Source: Ectocarpus siliculosus (lineage: Eukaryota > Sar > Phaeophyceae > Ectocarpales > Ectocarpaceae). Taken from it: 49,978 nt of DNA. The stretch is taken from NCBI GenBank assembly GCA_000310025.1, contig FN649727.1:496096-546073 (forward strand). Direction: 5' to 3'. The translations under genes and the position numbers were made by a program. This document shows, in pieces, positions 33,873 to 45,000 of this stretch (the first letter of the stretch is position 1; each line of letters opens with the position of its first letter). The notes under the pieces were generated by a model. It searched no databases, had not been told where the DNA came from, and saw nothing but the letters and a program-made list of their open reading frames with translations.

Positions 33873-36147
33873 GTCGGTACCAACCACATACTTCGAAGTA
33901 GCTGGTAAATAATGAATTCACCACGCCGTCGGATCACACCTTATGATAACACTATTGCTAAGTTCTTTCAGGTTGCCGACTATATCACTCCTCGGCGGCA
34001 CCGCTGCTGCTGTGCCATTCTGTATTGTCACATTCTGGTAATGCGTCAGCACCATCATCGCTGTTGGAACATATGCGGACGCACGCACGCACGTTACTCA
34101 TAGGTGTAGTATGCATAGGAACAAAGAATGCGATGACACGTTCGGCATATACAACAAACCCATCGCAACGCTATTTTAAAATAGCTATTTTTAAATCCCC
34201 CCTGCTATTCTTATCGAACGCACACCACAGGAAACTGGGAGGTTTGGTCATATGAGGCAGCAATTCTCAAAAAGTGCTGAGAGGCCTCTTGTACATGTGG
34301 GCTAGTCGCCGATTCCTTCAATGCTGCCGAGGAAAAAAAAGCCGGGCGTATGCGTATGTACGCGTATGTGGCGCTAATTAGTCAAGGTGGAGAGGAGGCG
34401 ACCAATCTCGTACACAACAACTTTACATCATCATACAAGCGGAGACCGTAGGACACGCATGAGTTGCGTTGGTTGAGTCGAGTCCTTGCGTGGCACGTAA
34501 TCCGCCATATTTCGTAGGAGCGTAGGAGCACGCCCAGCACGAGGAGGAAAGGAAACAGGAGTCGCGTGCGTACTGCTGTATCGTTGGAGGTTGCATCTGC
34601 CTTCCGATGCTGGTGGGAGCAACAAATTCCACACATGGGGCGATTCACCCGAAAACTCGAACACACGTCATGCTCGCAAAACAACAGCAGCAGCAGCAGC
34701 CAGTGTTTACGTGTTTACGAGTTTTCTCCGTGAGCTGGCGCGCGACTCGATGTCTACTCTGGGGGGTCCCACTACGAGCTACGCCCAAGCTCTCGCCTCA
34801 CGCAGGAATGCCAGGTGCATGTGCCTATCGGACACATGTACACACCCTGCAGCAAAAAAAAATTTACTTCTTCCACCAACGAACGCGCTCCGTCACGCGG
34901 CAAATCTCCACCTTTGTTGCACTTTCCATCATGCGTGGCACACACTGCGGAAGCGCCATTACAAGAAAAACGGCCTGCCGGCATCGTCGGCTGTGGGGGG
35001 GGGGGATAGGTCACGAACACCGCAAGAGCGAGTGGCGTTTCTGCAGTGAAGGCGTTCCTCTGGTATGGAGCCGCAACGCGATCAACATCCCCAAAGCTAT
35101 TTTCAGAATTGTGGTCTGTGTCAGAGAGACAGGGGACGACGACCGCACCGCTCTTATGTTTTCTCTTTGTTTCAGACGAAGAAAAAAACGGTTTGCCACC
35201 AGCAGCATGCGTGTGTCCCGCCAGCCACGGCCCCACAACAACAGCCACGGCACGGCCCGCACCGCCGTCGCCCAACTGCAGACCCCGCAACGGACACGTG
35301 AAAGACAGCAGAATCTGCTTGAGTGATCGTGTTGCTAAGTTTTCGGCTCTCCTATGTAATTGTCGCTAAAACAGCGGCCGTGGGTTAAACGCTCGCGCGC
35401 ATGATCGAGCAACCCTACCATCGAGCGACCTGTTTACGAGGGTACGGGCAGAAGGCGCGCGCGTCCTTCGACACAGATCTGAATTCGACCAGCGAGTGCC
35501 CGCGCGTGGTTCTCCGCTGAGCTCTCGTTGTCGCTGGAGTACCGACTGGAGAAGACCACGCACGACAAGAGAGAGAGAGAGAGCAGCAGCTCTATCTCTC
35601 GCTGCCGGTGCGTACCCAAAAGGCCCCCCCTACAGATTGATTCTCCCTGGTCTGTCCCTCATGATGCAAAACAACGGTGTTGTATGTGCTTCATCTTTGC
35701 CCAGCGCTCACCATTCAGCCAAATAAACCCGATCGCCTCCGCCGTGTATACGCAAAGCCTCCAGCAAAGTGTCTAGGCTGTTGTCTGCGTCGATGCTCTC
35801 AAGCTCTCTCTCGGTCTCCTGAGCCACGTCGCGATAATTGTCTCTGCTCTGCGGAAAGAGGCAACCGAACCACATGCATGGAAAAAAAAAATGGGAGGGG
35901 GTCTCTCAACAGCATAATTCACATGGGGGGGTGGGGGCTCCGTGGCGGCACACCTCGAGGACGACCCGCGACATGCGACATGTGTGCACACAACCACGAT
36001 CCGCACTCTCTGCTCAAAGGTAATCCCTTCAGGGAGCACGGCCGGCGGTCCAGCGCGTGGCTCTCGCTAGATTGGAATCTGCAGTGCACCCCTTTTGTGG
36101 TTCATCGCACCGGAGTTTTCCGAAGCCGACTGCTTGCCTTCCAAAAA
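33873..36147. other. Divergent intergenic region between RSH and serine acetyltransferase
   Basis: It must hold the promoters of both divergent genes, but I recognise no TATA box or other defined element. The frame of the downstream ATG is open upstream to about 35677 (without in-frame stops), so an N-terminal extension or an upstream exon of the acetyltransferase cannot be excluded. A (GA)n run lies near 35568-35583. No other gene is supported. Confidence 0.4.
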
Positions 36148-39100
36148 ATGGCCACGCTTCAACTCTCCGACCCGCACCAGAGCATCAAGGAGGAGGGGAC
36201 TACTGCTGTACGCTGCCCGCTTTGGCGGCAGGTGCAAGAAGAAGCGCGCAACATGGTAGGTGCATGGGCATGCATCCGATCGGGTAGTTGCGCGGGATGA
36301 AGCAAGTGTGAAACGTGCCATTTGCAATCCAAGTGTGAATGAGCCCGCGTTGATGCCGCTTGCGGAGCAACGCGGGTGGGTGTCGTTCGTCATTGACGTG
36401 GTCCGCCAAAGCATACATAGCACACAGCAGCCCGATACCCCTGGCGTTTTGGGTTGAAGGGTTGAAAAAACTCGCACATCGCACCCTCACGGTAATCTGA
36501 AGGTTTGGTTTCTTGTACCACCCTATTGCGTTGACCTCAGAGGGAGGGAGCATTTTGAGCCAGAAGCTGCTGGAGGAAAATATACAGCAGTTTCTTGTAC
36601 AGCATAGATATGCAGCTGCTGGTATGTAGATGTCGTGCATGAGGTGTCTACAGCAGTAGTCAAGTCGTGTGTGTGTGTATTAGTATGTCGTTAGCGACAC
36701 CGCCATGTCACAGACGCTCGTATTGGTGGCGCTGATGATCACGCGACAGAGTCAACTACTGCCGGCGTCTTGCTTGCGGCAGCACACTGCTGTGTAGCTT
36801 CGTTCGAATCTGAAAAAAATGTGCGGCACGGCGTTCTGAAACACAAAACATGTGTCCCGGGACTGCTGTCTAGGCGAAGGGGATACAGGCCCCAGTACAT
36901 GGGAGGCCCGCAAGCAACACCACAAGGTGTTGTGAGCTAGGCTCAGAACTTCTTTGCTGCGGCTGATGTGACCTGTTTTCTTTGTTCATCATTTCTCCGT
37001 CCTTATGGCCAAACAGTCATCTTGCCGACTATTAGCACTTTCTCGTCATTCCGCCCGTGGCCTCTCTTCTTCCTGAAAATTTCGGTGCATGCGTGTTTAA
37101 CCCAGCCTTGAGGTTCCACCAATGGACGGTTCTCAGAAAGTATTACACGCTCGCGAATATATCCTGGTCGAAGGGATGTGTTAAATTCTGTACAGGGAGG
37201 GTTGAGGGACATTTGTGGGTGGATGTGTGCTTGTTGTGCGTTTGCGTCCAGTCTACGTTGAATGTATATGCTATAATAGGGCTAATTCACACCTTCTTTT
37301 AGTATTTTGTATTGACGTCGTGCTACTGCTGTATGTACATGTACTTCTAGCATAGCCAGTGGACACACAACAAGAGCTGGATATTAGACGTACACCGAGA
37401 AAAAGGGGGCGCCAGCTGGAACAAGAACGCTTATGCATAAAATGCACCAGCACGTGCCCTGCAAGGCTCTGCTGGGTCCGGTGTGTCTGTGTTTCGCGTG
37501 CTATGTATTATTCTTGACAGGACCCACATCGCAGTGTCTTGTTGACGACCTGCTGGAGTTTGATACTGTTCTTGTTAGATAACACTCCAGTTTATGGAAC
37601 ACCGTGATCACTCTTGTTTAAACAATGATGTGCACACACGACCACGCTTGCCTATAATATGAACCGGCGGGGCGTGCAATGCTCAAACTATCTTATTTAG
37701 CGTAATCAGGAATCGTGTGCGGACGAAAGGGGCCCCCTTGCTTGCAAATTTCTTCCGTCCGCCGTTCACCGGCCCCTAGCGAAGCCCTCACCCCGGCAAC
37801 AACAACCTAGAGATCCGCGTCCTGATACGCTCTGAACGTAGCACGTGAGGGTGCTGGCAAATGGCGACTGACGATAACCCCCGCCCCGCCCCCCCGCGCG
37901 CGCCACCCCCGATCCCGACCTCGTCTCACTAAAGATGAAAGACGAGCCCGCCCTCGCACGTTACTTTAGGATGACTCTCCTCACGTACGACACCATGGAA
38001 CGAGCCCTCGCGTATCACTTGGCCTGCAAGCTCGGGAACGACTCCGTGTCGATGGAGACTTGGGACGAGCTGCTGGCGGACGTGCTGGAGGCACACACGG
38101 ACCACCTGGGCGTGTTTTTCCGCACCGATCTAGTCGCCATCCTCACAAGAGACCCCGCGGCCGAGGGCCCGGCGCACGCCTTCCTGAACTTCAAGGGGTA
38201 CCTCGGCCTGCAAGCGAGCCGCATCGGGCACGTCTTGTGGAAGGAGGACCGTAAGTCTCTCGCGCTGGCGATCCAGAGCCGCGTGTCGGAGGTGTTCGGG
38301 ATGGACATACACCCCGGCTGCCAAGTCGGGGCCGGCGTAATGATCGACCACGCCACCGGCGTTGTTTTCGGCGAGACGGCCGTCGTGGGCGACAACTGCA
38401 CGTTCCTGCACGGCGTGACTCTCGGCGGCACGGGAAAGAGCCGCGGAGACCGACATCCCAAGCTGGGCTGCGGGATTTTAGTTGGCGCCGGCTCCATGAT
38501 TCTAGGAAACATCAGCGTGGGGGACGGCTGTAAGGTATGTTGCGCGCACCAAGGTGTCCCGGGTGAGGCGAATGAGAGGTGGGGGGCGGAGGGGGTCCTG
38601 TCGGATAGAGAGGGATAAGTGCTTAGGGTTGTTGACGATATTTTTGCTGAGGGAGAAGGGGAGTCGGCCATTGTTCAATCACTTCGCCGCAGGTACTTCC
38701 TTGAATGTTGCCAATTGCGGCAGAAAGCGGTGGCTTCTTGTTTCTAGGACCAGGGAAAGGCTGCCAACGAATGCCGTTTCAATGATTGACGTGGATGAGA
38801 GAAGCATGTGCTCTTTGATGCACCGTTTGCCGAGAACGCATCAGGGGAACAACTTTGCGCGGCAGACAATTCCATCATTGGGGCTTTGCGCACTCGTGAC
38901 AACTTGGTTTTGCGGCATTCTCTGCCGAGAGTGAAGCGGGCGAGGTCTTTCCTACCCTATATCGTGCTCCCGATCGCTTCGGGATAGCAGCATGAGGCAT
39001 TTCGCTGTTCGTCGTCCTACACACAAGTGTGCGCTCCACAAACCGCCCGTGAAATGTCACCTTTCACGAGGATAACCAATCTTCTCTCCCCCCTCCACCC

Positions 39101-39433
39101 CCACCCGCGACCACTCCTCGCATGCCGTTCTTGCTCCAGGTAGCAGCCGGGTCCGTGGTCCTCAGGAATTTACCCGCCCAGGTTGTCGCAGCAGGAGTGC
39201 CGGCCAAAATCATCGGCACCGCCACAGAGGGAAAGCCATCGGAAACTGTGGACCAAAACCTCAAGCACGTGCGGTACCACAGCATGGTTGGAAACGGAAA
39301 CGGCAAGCAGAATGGGAAAAATGGCGGTTCAGGGACGGGTCGGGCGGGGGCGCCCGAGGATTCGCGAACCGACCCGCGCCGGGAGACTTTGGGCATGCGA
39401 GGGATAGAAGTCAAGAAGCGCAGCTTCTTGTGA
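36148..39433 (+). CDS. Serine O-acetyltransferase
   Basis: Makes O-acetylserine from serine and acetyl-CoA, the carbon skeleton for cysteine synthesis. Exons are 36148-36255, 37935-38534 and 39140-39433, all phase 0, giving 333 residues. Exon 1 (36 codons) ends CPLWRQVQEEARNM. Joined to MKDEPALARYFRMTLL it gives the usual family spacing between LW..I..EA and EP.L, which supports the 1.7-kb first intron. The alpha-helical N-domain includes RDPA and the substrate-site FLNFKGYLGLQASRIGHVLW. The left-handed beta-helix carries MIDHATGVVFGETAVVG with catalytic Asp174-His175, then HGVTLGGTGKSRGDRHP and VPAKIIG. The C-terminal tail beyond VPAKIIG is long and Gly/Arg-rich and ends KRSFL. It lacks the terminal Ile by which most of these enzymes bind cysteine synthase. 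The last 39 residues come from the first unit of a tandem repeat. The compartment is not clear: no convincing transit peptide is seen. Confidence 0.92.
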
Positions 39434-39637
39434 TCAGCGACAGAAATCGCTGTCGTTTTTTCTGCCAAGCGGAGTGGGAAAAATGTCGGTTCAGGGACGG
39501 GTCGGGCGGGGGCGCCCGAGCATTCGCGAACCGACCCGCGCCGGGAGACTTTGGGCATGCGAGGGATCGAAGCCAAGCAGCGCAGCTTCTTGTGATAAGT
39601 GGCAGAAATCGCTGTCGTTTTTTCTGCCAAGCGGAGT
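39314..39637 (+). repeat. 162-bp tandem duplication covering the 3' end of the acetyltransferase CDS
   Basis: Units are 39314-39475 and 39476-39637, about 95% identical, both starting GGGAAAAATG. The unit length is a multiple of three. The true stop codon lies in unit 1, and unit 2 repeats the same tail and stop in the same frame (V for G, H for D, A for V, Q for K). After the stop, each unit holds an inverted repeat: CAGAAA/TTTCTG in both, and CGACAG/CTGTCG only in unit 1. Confidence 0.85.
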
Positions 39638-41334
39638 ACAATGTGTCGCCGTTGTTTGTGGGATCGTGTCCCACAATATATGTCATCAGATCCAGGCGTT
39701 GTCGCTGTTGTTTGTGGGGTTATGCGCCACAATGTGTTGATTTGTTTTTGTTCCTTGGTTGTATTTGTCGAAACGGGGGAAGGGTTCTTCAAGGGGAGAA
39801 GCGAAGAAGGGGGGGAGGCAACAGTTCGGATTGTCCTCAAGGATCTTGGCTCGCGCTGCATTCACCGCTCGTAGTGTACATGCAAATGTGTGTATTGGCA
39901 TCTGCAAGGTCGCTCGTTCAAGTTATGTGGTAGTGAATCGGGAAAGGAAACCCCTCCTCCCTCACTTCACAGCCCAGCTTCTCCAGAAGCCACAACGTGT
40001 TGGGTCCTAAGGTACTGTTTTCTTGTCGCAGGAGGTGTTCGTGTTGTCTGTCTCTGGGTGCGGGCTGACCGAGGCAGGTCGATTGTCGTGTTGCTCATCG
40101 TGTACGCGGCTCAGCTTGCGGCATCTGTCGCCCCAGCTCTGCTCAAAACTCGCGAGAGGGGAGGATGTTGTGCATTTGGTTCAGAAGGTGGGCGGGAGTC
40201 GCGGGTGTAGAGCGCAGCACGTTTGTTCCTTAGCTCGGTTGTAGCCGTGAGTGTACAGGGTAGGACTAGTCTCTCGGCAAGCTTGAGCTGATTATTGTAG
40301 TTTCCAGGCCCCCAGGTAGAATCTGGGCGCGATTTTTGTATTTTGTCTCGCCGCCAGTCCTGCATGACGTCGAGCGGGTGAGTTTCATAAGGTGATGGCG
40401 TCATCCAGCGTGATTTATTCGTTCGTGTAGGTAGCTGGATGCAACGGGGGACAAGGATGGCCCGTGTTGCTTAGACTTTTGACAAACAAATGTACCATAT
40501 AGTAGCCGTCGGATCAGATGTAGCTGTTGCAGCTGCAAGAGGTTTTCGAAGCGTGTATCTTGTGTTGTTGTTTGGTGCATCAAACAGAGACCCATAAGAA
40601 ACTCGGTGGTTTACAAACCCAACAATGGGGCAGCTGCAGCCTCTGCAACATGCACCGCCGATACTCCGATGCGCTGCAGAAATTCGATTGAAGTTCCCTT
40701 CAAACAGGAGCCTCTGGCGTACCACACACCAATTTGGTTTGTTGTTAGCTGTATTTTCTAGAATATGTACATCGTCTGTGCATATACAACCACTGAAAGA
40801 CTACCCGCTCGAGATATTCTCCCATTCATTCCCCTAGCGTTTTGCTCTGCCGTCATCTTGGACATGTGCTGCCGTTGAAGTTTCCTTCAAAGAGGGACCT
40901 GTGGCGAACAAACATAATTTTTTTTTGTTATTTCATCAATATGACCCAACGAATGAATCCATCTCTATCGAAGAAAAGAGTCTAAGATAGATTAGCAATA
41001 AATCCATAGCATCAGCGAAAATTCTGATTTTCCACGATTTCCCGAGCAGCACACAATTGATAACTCCCCCGTGGGTAACAGGGTCAACATGACAATTGGA
41101 TTGGTCCGTGTGTTTTTGTTGTTCCTAGAATCACTTCTATTTGGTCAGCCGGTTTGGACGTGTAATATTTAAGATCTTTGTTACACTCACCCCAGAGAAC
41201 CTATAAAACAGGCCCTAGACTGCGAGATAGACTAGAATATCCAAGGTACTATACTGTTGTACGCGGTACTCCTACACGATAGTTTGCTACACCACACACG
41301 CTAAATGCATGTTACACGGCGCATAATCCGATTA
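39638..41334. other. 3' flank of the acetyltransferase, then intergenic
   Basis: The first ~600 bases are T/G-rich, like transcribed sequence of plus-strand genes here, and probably hold the 3' UTR. A diverged duplication TTGAAGTT.CCTTCAAA..GG occurs at about 40686-40720 and 40875-40910. No gene is recognised. Confidence 0.4.
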
Positions 41335-41551
41335 CCGTATATGACACAAGATAACACACCCCCTTGACCGATTTTTAAAGATCGATTTCTCAACAGCAGG
41401 AAGACTCACAGCGCCGAAAATGGCGGCGTTGGAACCGTCTCGTTGAGAGCTTTTGGAAAATGTATCATTTCGTTTATGTATCCTCTTCGTCGTCGAGTAA
41501 TCGATCTTTGAAAATCGGGCCAGGGGGTGTGTTATCTTGTGTCATATACGG
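41335..41551. mobile_element. MITE, 217 bp, with 53-bp terminal inverted repeats and TA duplication
   Basis: The left end CCGTATATGACACAAGATAA (41335 on) and the right end (to 41551) are reverse complements over 53 bases with three mismatches. TA flanks both sides (41333-41334 and 41552-41553), the target duplication of Tc1/mariner-like elements. The internal ~110 bases have no coding capacity. The element lies 480 bp upstream of the gamma-SNAP start codon. Confidence 0.88.
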
Positions 41552-41553
41552 TA

Positions 41554-42030
41554 GACATTAGACTAGAGGGGCGACAGGGCGCAATAATACATGAACAACA
41601 GAGGAAAAAAGTATATGGCCTACACCAAGAGTTATTTTCACGAGAGCCTCTTGTTTCTCTTAGTGAGAAACACGTCGCCGGTCTCGCTCTCTCTGGGGCA
41701 CTCGGCAATAGGCCCCCGCTTGGCGAGGCCCAAACAAAGGCCCAATCATCAATCCAACAAGAGGGGGCGATGTGGGGGGGGGGCGGGGTCTCCGTGGAAT
41801 TTGGAATTTGTATCTAATCGCGCCGCTGATCAATCATCAACAGCAGTCAAGCAGGGCATACCAACAAGCAGCCAGGGCGAGGCACGCAGCGAACATCTGC
41901 GCACCGCGGTCAGATCTTTTGAACAACGCACCTCTGGGCAGGAGCGACGGATCAGAGTGTTATCCCATCAATCCCATCAAGCGTTCCAACGGGCAGACAC
42001 AGCAGCAGCACCAGCGGGTGACACGCAACG
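41554..42030 (+). promoter_or_regulatory. 5' flank and likely promoter/5' UTR of gamma-SNAP
   Basis: Sequence between the MITE and the start codon. It is CAG-rich close to the ATG (CAGCAGCACCAGCGGG). No TATA box or defined motif is recognised, so the promoter call rests only on position. Confidence 0.3.
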
Positions 42031-45000
42031 ATGGCGGACAAAAAGTCGTTGTTTGCGGGTAGGACCGGTGACAAGACCGCCAAGCTCAGCAGTGCTCCTA
42101 AGAAACGGAGCGGGAACGTGATGCCGGCTGCTTCAGGCTCTGGGTGAGAACTAATTGTAGAGAGCATACACACGATTTTCGCGCATCCAATCTGTGTACG
42201 GTATCCGTTGTTCGGTCCACTGCGGTAGAGTCGTAGAGTCTAGAATACCGAGAGTTGTTTGTGTCCGTCGATGTTCAACCCTTGTTGCTTCCCCTCGCTC
42301 GCGGGCTTATCGCTCGTTTTTGCAGAGAGGAGAAGGCCCCGCCATCATTCGGAAAGAGCGGCTTTGGGAAGGGCGTGGCAGCCACCCAGCAGCGACGCGA
42401 CGTCCAGGTAACAATCGCGTGCACGTGTTTCATATCCCGGGATTAATGTTTAAAGGGTGTTCGTGCCTGCCGGACAACGTTCAGAGGGGTACATCGAGAT
42501 TGCGATGAAAGCTACAAGCATTCTGTGTGTAAATTTTTTATTTTTCCTTGGTGAAAAGCCGTAGAGACGTAGATGTCGTAGAACTTCACGACCACGCGCA
42601 TGTTGTGTGTGTGTCATGTTTTTGTCGTTGGCGGAAGGGTCTGGTTACATGGTTACATGTACATTCATAGATACAACACTGCTGTGAAGTCTTCGCGACC
42701 TTGGGGGGCGGTATTGCGAGCGCAAGAGGGACGTGCTTGGCAGGCACCGTCTGCCGGGATGCCCGCCCGCGGGGTCTCCAGCCTCTCCTCGATTTATAGC
42801 TCCGTTGAGGTTGCCGCCGCGGAGGTAAAGGACTGTTGTCTCTTGGTAAATATCCGTTGGGGCGCCGACGGCCAACCTTCGTAGCTTCGCGGACTAGCGG
42901 GTTGCTTGCCCGCGCCAACAGGTCAGCACCGGCGCAGGGGGCGCTCTTTCCGCTGTGACAAAGAAGAGCGAACGTATTAACCGCCACACCGAGCTATTAT
43001 AGCTGCCTTGATGAAGAAGAGGTCACGGGTGGTCCTCGGGAGGAAGAGAGCCAAGAGCAGCAACACCATCAAACCCGAATCTGCGCTGGTGACGATGATG
43101 ATATTCTTTTTTTTTTTTGTGTGGCAACAGCGTTTGTCACTTCAATCTTTGCTGCGCAGCCGGGGAGGGGCGGGGGAGGTACGAGGCTGCTGTGCAAGTG
43201 TCCGCCGGCTGCTGCTCGATAGGCTGGTGAAATCTAATGATTGGTACGCGTCACGCGCCCGTGTCACCCAAGTCTGGTCGTTGCGTGCCCCATTAGAATG
43301 ATGCTGGCACACTTCCTCTCCCGCGCGATTTGCCATCTGTTTCGCACCCACGTCTCTCATTCTAAATTTACACTCCCTGGTACTACTTTGCACCTGCTCT
43401 CGACTGGTAGCCATGGGACGCTTTTTTCAGTCCTGGTTTCGGGGGTTGGTTCAGGGTTCAGGTATTCCCAACCCTTTTCTTTCTCGTCCCTTCATCCCTG
43501 TTGACACACGTGGAAGGATCGACCGGTAAATAATCCGGGGCCATCTGCCCCTCCCTTTCTTTTTGGCATTTCGGGCTACAAAAATACTCCAGCGTGTGTC
43601 CCTTCGCTTGATTACTGATTATTGTTCCTTCGATGGTTCGAATATTTGGTATAGCTTGCTGCCTCGGCAAGCTACGGCGGAGATGGTCGACCGCGTGCCG
43701 TGTTGGCGCTTCGTTGCTTGACGCGTTTTTTTAAAATTATTATTTTCGATTGGCCACGCCCGTCGCCGGTTGTTGTGTGCAACATTTCATCTGAGTGCGG
43801 AATGTTTTGATGATTTGCCGCAACCTCTACCGCCGTTGTTGTTGCTGTTTCTCGTTCTTTTTTCGAAATTTCCACATCGTCGCTAGGCCGTCGCGTATGG
43901 CACAATCAAGACAGACTTGTCTGGAGGGTTCATGTGTATTTGTACCACCTTGTAGGTGTGAGTTTCATAGGCGTGCAGAAACAGTTTTCACTCGATCGAG
44001 TTGTTTCTCACTCGTGCCACCTCTGGCCCGCATTTTTTTTTTGTCTTCACTTTTAATCAGCGCTCACATCACTAAATAGTGCCGTTTACTCCAACCCGTG
44101 ATCACACAGAAGAGCTCCTCTCTATCCTCCCCTCCTGCGGTACGTTGCCTTCGATGTTTAATGCGAGAAGAGTTCAGCACTTTGTTCCCTCCGTGTACAC
44201 ACGAGCTAGCGCTATCCACTTGGCCAGGAGCGGAAGCGAGAGAAAAACTCACTTTGCAAGAAAAGCTCGCTTGCGCCGGGATTCGAACCCCTGACCCGAC
44301 CTCTGGATGGTGTCGAGGATACCAACTAGACCACCGGGGCGACCGGCAGTTGAGGGCACTCGATTCGGCATTGAGGTTGTCATGCGGAACGACCTTCTTC
44401 ACGTTCCTCACTTCCCAATCCATGCATACGTACATGTACCTTCGCCTGAAATGTGCTGACGGACCTGTTTCGATGCCTCCACTTAACTCTGTTGCCGTTG
44501 GTGGTGGTGTTTCTGTCAAGTGCTGTTGCTATGTGTACATAGCTGTTGCCGTCGTCGTTGTCGCTGTTGCCGTTTTCTCTCATAGTTATTCGCCTCATAT
44601 GCATACATACCGTGGTATCATACCAAAGGCCGCCTTAATGATCATGGGTGGCAGGAGACAGCTATCTATCGTAGCAATGCGGCGGTATCGACCATCCCCA
44701 GTGTTACTGTCGCGCGCGCGGGCATCGTCCCCGGCGCGCCCCTTTTTCTTGAGTGGAACCACGTCTTCATCAGTTTGTGGGGCAGCAAGCGCGTGGCCGT
44801 GACAGGGCTCGGGGGGAACGGGATCTTGCTGAGCTCGTTGAAGTTGACCTTAAAACATTGATCCACAATACCCCCGTCTGCATTGCTTCATGAGTTGACG
44901 TGGCCGGCATTTACTGGAGCGGCCTCGCTAAGCTTATTGCATGGAACGAACTCGAGATGAAACATGGGCCTTTCTTGTTGAAGTTGATCCCACCCCCCGA

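Noticed and set aside
33416-33937. Upstream extension of the RSH reading frame through the gap
   Set aside because: It crosses 100 Ns and G-run minisatellite, giving poly-Pro and unknown residues; ATG 33415 starts a good signal peptide.
39438-39461. Bacterial intrinsic terminator
   Set aside because: The surrounding gene is spliced and nuclear; the hairpin is part of a tandem repeat.
43008-43100. Possible gamma-SNAP exon (MKKRSRVVLGRKRAKSSN)
   Set aside because: Exons 42326-42407 and 45178-45282 already join in phase into a continuous helix, and no acceptor/donor pair brackets this stretch convincingly.
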